Part shown: positions 1 through 8,686 of the stretch, one piece after another
Numbering within the stretch: the stretch's first letter is position 1
How the letters are laid out: each line of letters begins with the position of its first letter
NCBI GenBank assembly: GCA_902493375.1
Contig: CABUPH010000010.1
Span: 13,869 to 77,868 of the forward strand
Direction: 5' to 3'
Source of the DNA: an uncultured Collinsella sp.
GTDB taxonomy: Bacteria > Actinomycetota > Coriobacteriia > Coriobacteriales > Coriobacteriaceae
DNA: 64,000 nt
Program-made: the position numbers and the translations under genes
Notes under the pieces: model-generated
Database searches by the model: none
Told to the model about the DNA's origin: nothing
The model's input: only the letters and a program-made list of their open reading frames with translations

Positions 1-1943
1 GCGGCATCGAGCAAGTCCTCGAGCGGTTTTTCATAGGTCACATCCTGGATGCGCTCCAGGCGCTCCTCGTACTCGACGCCGTCGGCCTTCATCTCGGCCA
101 TGGCGCGATCGCGCGCAGCACGCTCCTGTGCGCGCAGCACCTGCTTGGGGTCCTCGAGTGTAGCCTCAACCATCGAGATGAGGTCCATGGTGTAGGTCTC
201 GCTCTCGGGGTCGAGCAGCTCCAGCGCGGCGAGCAAAAACGGCGAGAGCGGCTGGTCGAGCGCAAAGTCCTCGGGCAGGTCGACCGTCAGCGCGTAGTCG
301 ATGTCAGGCGCGGCGTCAGCCGGAGCGTCGGGCGCGGGCGGCACCTCGGTGCGCACGACGACGCCGGAGTCGATGAGCGTGGCGAAGATCTCGTCGGCAC
401 GAACCTCGAGCTTGGCCTTTTCTTCGGGGGTCTGCAGACTTGTCTCGATGAGGTCATGCACGCGGGCGCGAGCGTCGCCACCCTGTTCGACCACGCTGAT
501 CACCATGGAGTGCGTGATGCGCAGGCGCGGTTTGAGCGTCTCGGGTTGCGTCTCAATCAGGCGCTCAAAGGTCTGCTTGTTCCAGGTGACAAAGCCCTCC
601 GGGGCCTTCTTCTTTTTAATCTTGCGGAGCTTTTTGGGGTCGTCGCCCGCCTTGGCCATGAGCTTGGCGTTCTCAATCTCGTGCTCCGGGGCTTCGGCGA
701 TGACCATACCCTCGGTGTCAAAGCCCGAGCGGCCGGCGCGACCGGCAATCTGGTGGAACTCGCGGGCGCGCAGACGACGCATCTTGTAACCGTCGAACTT
801 GGTGAGCGCGGTGAGCACCACGGTGTGGATGGGCACGTTGATGCCGACGCCGAGCGTGTCGGTGCCGCAGATGACGGGCAGCAGGCCCTGCTGCGCCAGG
901 CGCTCAACCAGTAGGCGATAGCGCGGCAGCATACCGGCGTGGTGCACGCCGACGCCGCAGCCGAGCAGGCGCTTGAGAATCTTGCCGAAGGCGGTGGAGA
1001 AACTCGTGCCTTTGGCAGCTTCCTTAATGGCCTCGCGCTGCTCCTTGCTAGCGATGCCAAAGTTGGCAAGCGACTGTGCCGTGGCAAGCGCGGCGTCCTG
1101 ACTAAAGTGCACGATGTAGAGTGGGGCCTCTCCGCGGCGCATGGCGAGCTCGACGGTGCCCTCGAGGGAGGTCGTCACATAGTCGTAGCTCAGCGGAACA
1201 GGGCGTGGGGCGTCGACAACCAGGTCGCAAGCAGCGCCGGTGTGCTCCTCGAGCGAGGCGGCGATGGCGGTGACATCGCCGAGCGTGGCACTCATGAGCA
1301 TAAACTGCGTGTGGGGCAGGGTGAGCAGCGGCACCTGCCATGCCCAGCCACGGTCGGGGTCGGCAAAGTAGTGGAACTCGTCCATGGCCACGCAGCCCAC
1401 GTCGGCGCCCTCGCCCTCGCGCATTGCATCGTTGGCAAGGATCTCTGCCGTGCAGCAGATGACGGGCGCCTTGGTATTGATATGCGTGTCGCCGGTGATC
1501 ATACCGACGTTATCGCGGCCGAGCACCTGCACAAGGTCGAAAAACTTCTCACTGACCAGAGCCTTGATAGGAGCCGTGTAGTAGCAGCGCTTGCCCTGCG
1601 CCATGCCCATAAAGAGCATGCCCAGCGCGACGAGCGATTTACCCGATCCGGTCGGTGTTCCCAAAATGACGTGATCGCCGGCAGCCAGGTCCATGAGGGC
1701 TTCTTCTTGGTGGTCCCACAGCTCAATGCCGCGGTCGCTCGTCCATTCAAAGAAACGTTCGAAGGCCTGATCGGGCGTGAGCCACGGTTCGGGCTCACTG
1801 CCATCCTCGGGCTCCCACCAGGTGGGGGAGAGCGCACCGAGCGAGCCAAACTCGGCTTCGGTTCCCGTGCCGCCCGAGAATGAGCTGGCGGCGCCGGCGC
1901 CGGAAACGGTGCTGGCGGAAGTATCTGTCGTGGTCTGTGCCAT
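1..1943 (-). CDS. Ski2-like DEAD/DEAH-box helicase with DUF3516-type C-terminus (3' end cut by window)
   Basis: Superfamily II helicase, probably acting on RNA. Translating the minus strand from the ATG at 1943 gives an open frame to the window edge (about 647 codons). Visible motifs in order are Walker A (GTPTGSGKS), DEFH box (DEFHYFAD), motif III (MSATLGD) and motif VI (QIAGRAGRSG). The arrangement, with an acidic and Lys-rich C-terminal third, matches actinobacterial Ski2/DUF3516 helicases. The start is supported by an AGAGAAAG stretch upstream. No stop is reached, so the C-terminus lies outside the window. The substrate is not readable from sequence; a role in RNA turnover is inferred from the family. 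Confidence 0.85.
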   Translation of the reverse strand, partial: MAQTTTDTSASTVSGAGAASSFSGGTGTEAEFGSLGALSPTWWEPEDGSEPEPWLTPDQAFERFFEWTSDRGIELWDHQEEALMDLAAGDHVILGTPTGSGKSLVALGMLFMGMAQGKRCYYTAPIKALVSEKFFDLVQVLGRDNVGMITGDTHINTKAPVICCTAEILANDAMREGEGADVGCVAMDEFHYFADPDRGWAWQVPLLTLPHTQFMLMSATLGDVTAIAASLEEHTGAACDLVVDAPRPVPLSYDYVTTSLEGTVELAMRRGEAPLYIVHFSQDAALATAQSLANFGIASKEQREAIKEAAKGTSFSTAFGKILKRLLGCGVGVHHAGMLPRYRLLVERLAQQGLLPVICGTDTLGVGINVPIHTVVLTALTKFDGYKMRRLRAREFHQIAGRAGRSGFDTEGMVIAEAPEHEIENAKLMAKAGDDPKKLRKIKKKKAPEGFVTWNKQTFERLIETQPETLKPRLRITHSMVISVVEQGGDARARVHDLIETSLQTPEEKAKLEVRADEIFATLIDSGVVVRTEVPPAPDAPADAAPDIDYALTVDLPEDFALDQPLSPFLLAALELLDPESETYTMDLISMVEATLEDPKQVLRAQERAARDRAMAEMKADGVEYEERLERIQDVTYEKPLEDLLDA

Positions 1944-2042
1944 GTGGTTTGCTTTCTCTCGCGTTTGTCCGCCAACTATTATGGCGTAGCGGCGGCGCGG
2001 GGTGCCAGCGCGCGAGAAAATGCAGGAAATGGGCGCGTGAAG

Positions 2043-2882
2043 TTAGTGCTCTTGCGGCAGGCGCTTCTTGCCTTTGCGGGCGCGGTTTCTAAAGTTCTCG
2101 ACGGCTTCTTCCATGCCCAGAGGTACATAGGTGAGCTCATCGAGGTTATCGGGCAGGTAGCAGGCAAGGCTTTGCTCCTGCGCGCGTCCTACTGTGAGCT
2201 GTTCGTCGGTTGGCTGCGCTCCGGGCATGGCGCAAATGCCATAGACGACGGCACCCATCTCGCGCGTGCGGCATTCATATTCGGTCTCGGGATGCTCAGG
2301 ATGGTCGCGGCGGACGTCGTCGCTTACCCAAAGTGTGTCGTAGCCGGCCGCGGCAAACTGCCCCAAGGCGTAGTCGCGCAATGGCTTGCTGTCGGTTCGC
2401 AGTGTGACGGTGGCGCCGGCTGAAAAGAGCGGGCGGTAGAGCATCAGGTGGTCGACATGGACGAGTCGTTTTTTGGCGTACTTGGCCTTGGGCTGCGGCG
2501 TGGGAAAGTTGATGGTGATGGCGTCGAGCTCGCTTGCGGCAAATAGCTGCGGCAGCGATGCAGCGCCTCGGGGCAGGACGAGTGCGTTGGACAGCTTCTG
2601 CTCGCAGATTTTCTGCGCGGCATAGGCGATGCAGATGGGCTCCTGGTCCATGCCGATAAAGAGGGTGTTTGGCTCGTGGACCGCGCGTTCTACAAGGTAC
2701 GTTCCCTTGCCACAGCCAAGATCCAAGTGAAGGCGTTCGAAAGGCTTGCTGCCTGTGGGCGCACAGGCCTTGCGCCAATCTCCGGCATAGGCCTCGGGGC
2801 TCGTCTCAATCGCATCGGCGTAGCGTTCCAGGCGCTCTTCGAGCACAAAGTTCTTAGGCGTGCGAACGTGGACGGCTCCCAT
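2043..2882 (-). CDS. trmB: TrmB-like tRNA (guanine-N7)-methyltransferase
   Basis: Class I SAM methyltransferase of the TrmB type, which makes m7G46 in tRNA variable loops. The SAM-binding motif LDLGCGKGTYL is clear, followed by the acidic strand FIGMDQEP. The TrmB signature region reads INFPTPQPKAKYAKKR where most TrmB proteins have a DPWPKKRHxKRR-like motif. The Lys/Arg-rich RNA-contacting part is kept, but the catalytic-region Asp is replaced by Thr. At 279 residues it is somewhat longer than usual (about 210-240), with an extended basic C-terminus. The start follows AAGGAG. It lies between the helicase and the Trm9-like methyltransferase on the same strand. Family assignment is good; full m7G activity is less certain because of the variant motif. 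Confidence 0.75.
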   Translation of the reverse strand: MGAVHVRTPKNFVLEERLERYADAIETSPEAYAGDWRKACAPTGSKPFERLHLDLGCGKGTYLVERAVHEPNTLFIGMDQEPICIAYAAQKICEQKLSNALVLPRGAASLPQLFAASELDAITINFPTPQPKAKYAKKRLVHVDHLMLYRPLFSAGATVTLRTDSKPLRDYALGQFAAAGYDTLWVSDDVRRDHPEHPETEYECRTREMGAVVYGICAMPGAQPTDEQLTVGRAQEQSLACYLPDNLDELTYVPLGMEEAVENFRNRARKGKKRLPQEH

Positions 2883-3001
2883 GAGGCTCCTTGGTCATAA
2901 GTGTGGAACGCATGGTTGCACGTTCCGTCAATGGGTTGAAAAAAGGGTGGGCATAGTTTGCCCGAAAGATGCGATGCGGCTCGACGGCGAGTCGTCGGTG
3001 C

Positions 3002-3874
3002 CTACAGGCGCTTGAGAATCACATAGCGGTTGAGCTCGCCGCTGCGACCGTCGGCATGGAAGCGCTCAAGCTCGCGCACGGGGACCTCGCCGCTCTTGTA
3101 GAACGTGCGGACGCCGCGCACCAGGTCGGTGATCTGCTGATCGTCAAAGTGATGGCAATAACGGTAGGCGTGGCGGTCGTTTTGCCAGCCGATGAGGTGG
3201 TCGCCGGCTTCAAACTGCGCGGAGTCGTAACCCTCAAACGGCGGGGTGAGCTCGGCGCGGGCCTCGGCGCGAACGGCTTTGCGCGCCATGCGCTCGTCAT
3301 TCATAAACTCCCAAAAGCTGATGGCGATGATGCCGCCTGGGCGCGTCTGCCGCACCAGGGCGTCGAGCACGCGTACGCGGTACTCGCATGACGGTACGTG
3401 GTGCATAAAGCCAAAGCAGACCGAGATGTCGGCGAGTGGGGCGTCGAAAAGCACGTCGGGCGTCTCGGCGGGGTTGAGCTTCATGAGGGCATCGAGCACA
3501 TCGAGCTCCTGGAAGTGCAGGTTGGGAATGCGCAGGGCGTGACCACGTGCATCGATGGCCAGGTCTTGGCACGAGTCGACACCATAGAACTCAAACGGGC
3601 AGCTGGCATCCGCCGAGGGGTTTGCGCCGTCGACGCCCTTGGCGGCAAGTGCGCCGCCGGCGGCAAAGTTCTCGAATCGCATATTGCCGCAGGCGAGATC
3701 GAAGACGCGGACGGGATGCTCAATCGTGGCGACATCGAGCTGTTCGAGCGCGATGTCCATGGTGCGCACCCAGCCGGGCCACGGGGCCTGGCGCGTATCG
3801 GAGAAGGAGGCGGAGTGCTCGCGATAGAACGTGTTGTTGAGCTGGATGAGCGATGAGGCGAAATCGCGGTTCAC
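3002..3874 (-). CDS. Trm9/ALKBH8-like SAM-dependent tRNA methyltransferase
   Basis: Class I methyltransferase resembling eukaryotic Trm9, which methylates 5-carboxymethyluridine at tRNA wobble position 34. The N-terminus has FYREHSASFSDTRQAPWP, matching the Trm9 pattern of F, S/T-R and PWP. Then come a SAM motif (FDLACGN), a post-motif HH with downstream RV-VL and GGIIAISFW, and a C-terminal YRYCHHF like the Trm9 YRYYHLY. A GTG start at 3874 (290 residues) is chosen because GGAGGGAG lies 9 bases upstream; an upstream ATG at 3922 has no such signal. An Elp3 gene lies 2 kb away on the opposite strand, which supports a wobble-uridine role. The alternative is a Trm9-fold enzyme with another substrate. 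Confidence 0.7.
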   Translation of the reverse strand: MNRDFASSLIQLNNTFYREHSASFSDTRQAPWPGWVRTMDIALEQLDVATIEHPVRVFDLACGNMRFENFAAGGALAAKGVDGANPSADASCPFEFYGVDSCQDLAIDARGHALRIPNLHFQELDVLDALMKLNPAETPDVLFDAPLADISVCFGFMHHVPSCEYRVRVLDALVRQTRPGGIIAISFWEFMNDERMARKAVRAEARAELTPPFEGYDSAQFEAGDHLIGWQNDRHAYRYCHHFDDQQITDLVRGVRTFYKSGEVPVRELERFHADGRSGELNRYVILKRL

Positions 3875-4141
3875 GGCGCGGAACTCCCTCCGTTGGCGGT
3901 GCGGAATTAACAGTACGACCATACTACCGTTAACGCCGCAACGGGGACAACCAAGCTACGGGTCATTGCTTTGTTTGGACACATTTCCGCAGCTCATATG
4001 CACCCGCAACCGCCGGTTGTCAAAAATCTCACTAGAATAGGTGGCATGCTTTTGGCGGTGGCGGATAGATTTTTAACTGTGCAAGGCGCCTTAAGAACAA
4101 AAACGGTCCGGCGGCACGGCTGGCATCACATAGGAGGAACC

Positions 4142-4864
4142 ATGAATGTAGAAACTGCGCAGCGGCTCGCCGACCTTCGCCGAAGCAAAGGCTTTAGCCA
4201 AGAAGGGCTGGCACGAAAGCTGGGACTGTCGCGCCAAGCAGTCAGTAAATGGGAGCGCGCGGAGAGCTCGCCCGATACCGAGAACCTGATCTCGCTCGCC
4301 AAGCTCTATGGTGTGAGTCTGGACGAGCTGCTCAATCCGAGCGATGAGATTGAGGACGATATCGAGTTTGAGAACGAGGACCGCGCTCGTCAGCGCGAGG
4401 CCGAGGCGGCAGAGCGCGCCCGCACCCATGAGGCGGCGGCGCGTGCGACCGAGGCGGCAACGCAGGCAAGCGATGCGGCGGCCAAGGCGGCACAGGCGGC
4501 AAGCTGGAGCGCGCAAGCCGCCAACGCGGCAACAGCGCAGGTGACGAGCACCAGCGCGGTCAATCCGACTACGGCGAAAGGCCCGTTCCAGTCGTTTCCG
4601 TATTGGGCTGTGTGCTGGCTGCTGTTCTTTTTGCTGATGTTCCTGTTTGGGGCTGGCCCCTTTGCCGCGCTGATCTTCTTTACGATTCCCATTTACCACT
4701 GGGTGGCGCGTGCCCTCGATGGCGATTGGGCACGTGGGGATATTCAGGTTGGTCCGGCGCCGGTGGTGACTAAGGCTCAGGTCCAAGACGCTTCCGCCGC
4801 GGTTGATGCTGACGCCGCTGCCTCGACCAGCACAGAGCCGAGCGCCAAAGAAGGTGAGGAATGA
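4142..4864 (+). CDS. Membrane-anchored Cro/CI-type HTH regulator
   Basis: A 240-residue protein with an N-terminal helix-turn-helix of the XRE type (about residues 5-60, with LARKLGLSRQAVSKWERAESSPD). It continues into a long Ala/Glu/Arg-rich, probably coiled-coil linker (about 80-140), one or two closely spaced hydrophobic segments (about 150-190) and an Ala-rich tail. The start is set by TAGGAGG just upstream of ATG 4142. Its stop overlaps the start of the next gene (ATGA), so the two are translationally coupled. The layout suggests a regulator tethered to the membrane that senses envelope state with its DUF4097 partner. That is inferred from arrangement only. Confidence 0.8.
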   Translation: MNVETAQRLADLRRSKGFSQEGLARKLGLSRQAVSKWERAESSPDTENLISLAKLYGVSLDELLNPSDEIEDDIEFENEDRARQREAEAAERARTHEAAARATEAATQASDAAAKAAQAASWSAQAANAATAQVTSTSAVNPTTAKGPFQSFPYWAVCWLLFFLLMFLFGAGPFAALIFFTIPIYHWVARALDGDWARGDIQVGPAPVVTKAQVQDASAAVDADAAASTSTEPSAKEGEE

Positions 4865-5763
4865 TGAAGCTATCGCATGAATCCAAGGTGCGCCTGGGCG
4901 TTGGTATCGGAGCGTTTGTGCTCATTGTTGGGCTTGTATTTGGCGTTTCGCGGACATTGATTCATTTTGATGGCCCGTGGGATCTCGACGATGTTGTATC
5001 CGGCCTGTCCGGCAGGGACGATGTGGTTGACGATGACGATTTTATGAGCGATGACGGTAACTATTCCGCTCAGCCTCAGCAGCTTTCGAGCACGACTTTT
5101 GATGCCGATGAGTTCCGCTACCTCGATTTCGATATCAATGCGGCTTCGGTGGACGTCAAGGTTGTTGATGGCAACAAGGCTCGCGTTATCGAGCGGGGGC
5201 GCGTTGCCAAGGGTATGGATGCCTCCAAGGCCGCGGCGCAACACATCGCATCCGTCGAGGACTCGACGCTCAAGATTTCCCAGTTTGGAAGTGATGACGG
5301 TAAGGCAATCGATCGCTCGGTTACGGTTGAGCTGCCGCGCCGTGTTGCCGAACATCTGAAGGGGATCAACGCGCACGTGGGCTCGGGTGATTTGCAGATT
5401 GCCGGTGTCATCTGTGATGGTTTTGACCTTTTCCTGGGTGCGGGAGATGTAGAGTTTACGGGCAGCGTGACTGATGCGCTCAGTGCTGAGGTCGGTTCGG
5501 GCGATGTGACGTTCGAGCTCTACCAGGCCCCCGCGAAGTCGATGGACGTGAGTGTGGGCTCGGGCGATGTGGAGATAACGGTTCCGAGCTCTACGGGCTT
5601 TAAGGCGAGCCTCACCGTGGGCAGCGGTGACTTCGAGAGCGATTTCCTTCCGCTTGGCTACGATGGCGAGACCATATTGAATCTTGAATTCGACAACGGT
5701 GATAAGTCTGCCACGTATCGTTTTGAAGTCGATTCGGGTGACATGTCGTTCGATCCGGAGTGA
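4861..5763 (+). CDS. DUF4097-type membrane-anchored beta-repeat protein
   Basis: A 300-residue protein with a short cytoplasmic N-terminus, one transmembrane helix (about residues 10-32), an Asp-rich linker, and an extracellular domain of short repeats. These repeats (VGSGDLQI, LGAGDVEF, VGSGDVTF, VGSGDVEI, VGSGDFES, DSGDMSF) recur about every 18-25 residues. This is the DUF4097/DUF4098 pattern, predicted to form a right-handed beta-helix. It overlaps the upstream HTH gene by 4 bases (ATGA), with GGTGAGG as the ribosome site. Relatives occur with envelope-stress regulators in Gram-positive bacteria; a sensor or surface-scaffold role is likely but not shown by sequence. Confidence 0.8.
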   Translation: MMKLSHESKVRLGVGIGAFVLIVGLVFGVSRTLIHFDGPWDLDDVVSGLSGRDDVVDDDDFMSDDGNYSAQPQQLSSTTFDADEFRYLDFDINAASVDVKVVDGNKARVIERGRVAKGMDASKAAAQHIASVEDSTLKISQFGSDDGKAIDRSVTVELPRRVAEHLKGINAHVGSGDLQIAGVICDGFDLFLGAGDVEFTGSVTDALSAEVGSGDVTFELYQAPAKSMDVSVGSGDVEITVPSSTGFKASLTVGSGDFESDFLPLGYDGETILNLEFDNGDKSATYRFEVDSGDMSFDPE

Positions 5764-5810
5764 CATGCGGTTTTCGGAGATCGGTGCATATAGGCATGCT
5801 CTTTGATGGA

Positions 5811-5848
5811 GGCGCCGGGGCCGTGACTGGCTCCGGCGCCTTTGCCTT
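5811..5848 (+). terminator. Hairpin terminator after the HTH/DUF4097 pair
   Basis: GGCGCCGG and CCGGCGCC form an 8-bp GC stem that further pairs inside, followed by a short T-rich tail (TTTGCCTTT). It lies 48 bases after the DUF4097 stop and just before elp3, so it probably separates the two transcription units. Confidence 0.6.
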
Positions 5849-5860
5849 TACAATGGGGGC

Positions 5861-7768
5861 ATGGAACAGATTATCTTGAACATACTCGGGGCTCTGCGTC
5901 GCGGCGAGACCGTGGACGACAAAGCGCTCGTCAAATTGATACATGCCGAGGCGCGCCGCGAGGGTGCCGACAAACGAGATCTTGCCAAGCGCCGTCTGCT
6001 GCCGTTCTACCAGCGGGTTAAACGTGAGGAGCCGGCTCGGTGGGCTGCGTGGAATGTCGATTCCGATCTGGAACGTCAACTGCTGCAGGTGCTGCGTATG
6101 AAGCCGCGCCGAACGGCCTCGGGCGTGGCGACCATTACCGTCATCACCAAGCCGTGGCCGTGCTCGGGCGATTGCCTGTTTTGTCCCAACGATCTGCGCA
6201 TGCCCAAAAGCTATCTGCACGCCGAGCCGGCATGCGCCCGTGCGGAGCAAAATTGCTTCGACCCGTATCTGCAGGTGAGTGCCCGTTTGACGGCGCTTTC
6301 GCAAATGGGGCATGCGACCGATAAGATCGAGCTCATTGTGCTTGGCGGTACCTGGAGCGACTATCCGGAAGGCTATCAGACATGGTTTATGTCGGAGCTC
6401 TTCCGCGCGCTCAATGACGATGCCGTGGCTGGTGTGGCGGCTAACCCCATGTTGGCGCGTCCGGGCATCAGCCGTGCCGAGGCGGGGCGCCTGCTCGATG
6501 ACGCGCCCACCGATGCGCTGCCGCCGGTGGTGGCGGAGCGTCGCGAGCGCTATCGGGCTGCCGGCATTGCGACAGACGAGGCTGAGCTTGCTGCCGGCGT
6601 TGTCGACGAACAGGAGCGTGTGGATGCTGCCGTGGGCGGGTATAACCGCGCGGTGCGTCGTCTGTACGGCCCCGGTACGCCGTGGGGCGAGGTTGCCGAG
6701 TGGCAGGCGGCAACGATGGAGGAGCTTGAGCGTCAGCAGCGCATCAACGAGACGGCGAAGCATCGCGTGGTGGGACTCGTTATCGAGACGCGCCCCGATG
6801 CCGTAACGCCGCAGGCGCTTACGCTCATCCGCCGCCTGGGCTGCACCAAGATCCAGATGGGTATTCAGAGTCTCGACCAACATTTGCTCGATATCAACGA
6901 GCGTCGCATTTCGGTGGCGCAGATCGAGCGGGCGTTTTCGCTTGCACGCCTGTTTGGCTTTAAGATCCACGCACATTTTATGCTCAACTTGCTGGGCGCC
7001 ACGCCCGAAGGGGACAAGCGCGATTACGAGCGCTTTATGACCGAGAGCGCCTTTATGCCCGACGAGGTCAAGGTCTACCCGTGTGCGCTCATCGAGGGCT
7101 CGCGCCTGGTGGGCTGCTACGAGCGCGGCGAGTGGCGCCCCTATACCGAGGAAGAACTGCTCGATGTGCTGGCCGATGACATCGTGGTGACGCCGGCGTT
7201 CTGCCGCATCAGCCGCATGATTCGCGACTTTAGTTCCGATGACATCATGGTGGGCAACAAGAAGCCCAACCTGCGTCAGCTCGTCGAGAACCGCCTGGCT
7301 GCTCGGGGTGACGGTGCGACGGTGCGTGAGATCCGCTATCGCGAGATCAGCACGGCGGGCGCCGACCTGGGCGAGTTGACCCTTGACGAGGGCGTGGCGT
7401 ACGAGACGCCGGTGACGCACGAGCGCTTTTTGCAGTGGGTGACGCCGCAGGGCAAAATCGCGGGTTTTTTGCGGTTGTCGCTGCCCGATCGCGCTTTTGT
7501 TGCCGCGCATGCGGACGAGTTGCCGACGCCGCCGGACGAGGCGATGATTCGCGAGGTGCACGTCTATGGCATGGCGGCGCGCGTGGGGGATCAAGGCCAG
7601 GCAGCCCAGCACCATGGATTGGGGCGTTTGCTCGTAGAGCGTGCGTGCGAGATTGCCCGGGATGCGGGTTATGCGCGCATCAACGTTATCAGCGCGATCG
7701 GTACGCGCGAGTACTATCGCCATTTGGGTTTTTACGACCATGGACTCTATCTGCAAAAGGAGCTCTAA
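5861..7768 (+). CDS. elp3: Elp3-like tRNA uridine-34 modification enzyme (radical SAM + GNAT)
   Basis: A 635-residue bacterial Elp3. Elp3 enzymes use a radical SAM [4Fe-4S] centre and acetyl-CoA to place a carboxymethyl group on wobble uridine of tRNA. The radical SAM cysteines are C101, C105 and C108 (PCSGDCLFCPND), followed by the Elp3 stretch MPKSYLHAEPACARA. A helical insertion spans about residues 190-300. The C-terminal GNAT domain (about 510-635) has the acetyl-CoA motif QHHGLGRLL and ends GTREYYRHLGFYDHG. Start ATG 5861 follows GGGGG at short distance. The next gene begins directly after its stop. The Trm9-like gene at 3.0-3.9 kb would act on its product. Confidence 0.92.
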   Translation: MEQIILNILGALRRGETVDDKALVKLIHAEARREGADKRDLAKRRLLPFYQRVKREEPARWAAWNVDSDLERQLLQVLRMKPRRTASGVATITVITKPWPCSGDCLFCPNDLRMPKSYLHAEPACARAEQNCFDPYLQVSARLTALSQMGHATDKIELIVLGGTWSDYPEGYQTWFMSELFRALNDDAVAGVAANPMLARPGISRAEAGRLLDDAPTDALPPVVAERRERYRAAGIATDEAELAAGVVDEQERVDAAVGGYNRAVRRLYGPGTPWGEVAEWQAATMEELERQQRINETAKHRVVGLVIETRPDAVTPQALTLIRRLGCTKIQMGIQSLDQHLLDINERRISVAQIERAFSLARLFGFKIHAHFMLNLLGATPEGDKRDYERFMTESAFMPDEVKVYPCALIEGSRLVGCYERGEWRPYTEEELLDVLADDIVVTPAFCRISRMIRDFSSDDIMVGNKKPNLRQLVENRLAARGDGATVREIRYREISTAGADLGELTLDEGVAYETPVTHERFLQWVTPQGKIAGFLRLSLPDRAFVAAHADELPTPPDEAMIREVHVYGMAARVGDQGQAAQHHGLGRLLVERACEIARDAGYARINVISAIGTREYYRHLGFYDHGLYLQKEL

Positions 7769-8644
7769 ATGAACAAGCCGAGTGTTTCTGCTGGCGTCGT
7801 TGCCGGCGTTGCTCTGGGAGCCGCGGCGCTTGGTGCGGCCGCCGTCGCTGTTCGTGCTGCCTGTCTGCAGGTTGCGCGAACCCGCAATGGGTTGGCGCGT
7901 GTGAAGCGCGTGCACGATGAGGGCGGCGACGAAGTTCGCGTATTGGTTCAAGGCGGCGTCTACCAAAGCGCGAGTTACGTTGGCGAGCGCTGGGCGGAGC
8001 CCGTCTTTGCGTACTATCGCGCGTTTGACGACGTGTTTGAGGCTGAGGATGCGATGCACGACGCTTATGGTCACGGTATCAGCCGTATGCTTATGCTAGG
8101 TGGCGGCGGGTTTGCTTATCCCAAATATGCGCTGGTGTCGCACGAGGGCTTGCGTATGGACGTTATCGAGTATGACGGAGAGATAACGCGCTTGGCGCGC
8201 CGTTGGTTCTACCTGGACGAGCTGGAGCGCGCGGTGGGCGACCGCCTGCGGGTGATTACCGCCGAGGCTCGCTCGTATCTGGGTGTGACGAGCGTGGGTC
8301 ATCGTCGCTACGACGTGGTCGTGAGCGATTGCTTTGACGGTGCCGAGCCCGTTCGCGAGCTGGCGACGGTTGAGGCGCTGCGCCTGGTGCGAGGCAGCCT
8401 GAACCCCGGGGGTATCTACGTGGCCAATATTGTGAGCGCAAACGAGGGGAGCGATGTGACGTTCCTTCGCGACTGCGCTGCCACGGCACTCGAGGTATTC
8501 GTCCACGCCTGGGTGGTCCCATGTGGCGATGCGAAGTTCGCCGGCGAGGAAAACTACCTGCTCATCGCCAGCGACGGCGACTACGCCTTTGCCGAAGCCG
8601 TGCCCTTCGACACCGACTTCCTCGGCGCTGCCCTCCACGACTAG
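7769..8644 (+). CDS. Spermidine-synthase-like methyltransferase-fold protein with N-terminal membrane segment
   Basis: A 291-residue protein with an Ala/Val-rich hydrophobic N-terminal segment (about residues 8-32, signal anchor) and a spermidine-synthase-like Rossmann domain. Motifs are MLMLGGGGFAYP (nucleotide loop), VIEYDGEI (acidic strand end), and YDVVVSDCFDG at the position of the polyamine synthase catalytic Asp region. It starts one base after the Elp3 stop, with AAAAGGAG upstream, so the two are probably one operon. Whether it makes polyamines is unclear: many SpeE-like proteins in actinobacteria have lost that activity, and no speD neighbour is present. Confidence 0.75.
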   Translation: MNKPSVSAGVVAGVALGAAALGAAAVAVRAACLQVARTRNGLARVKRVHDEGGDEVRVLVQGGVYQSASYVGERWAEPVFAYYRAFDDVFEAEDAMHDAYGHGISRMLMLGGGGFAYPKYALVSHEGLRMDVIEYDGEITRLARRWFYLDELERAVGDRLRVITAEARSYLGVTSVGHRRYDVVVSDCFDGAEPVRELATVEALRLVRGSLNPGGIYVANIVSANEGSDVTFLRDCAATALEVFVHAWVVPCGDAKFAGEENYLLIASDGDYAFAEAVPFDTDFLGAALHD

Positions 8645-8686
8645 CGCGTCTTCCTGCGACCAGTCTTTTTGGACAGGGCTTTTTAG

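Noticed and set aside
5612..8074. An 820-codon open frame antisense to elp3
   Set aside because: It overlaps four sense genes, is rich in Arg/His/Leu and matches no known domain; a codon-bias shadow.
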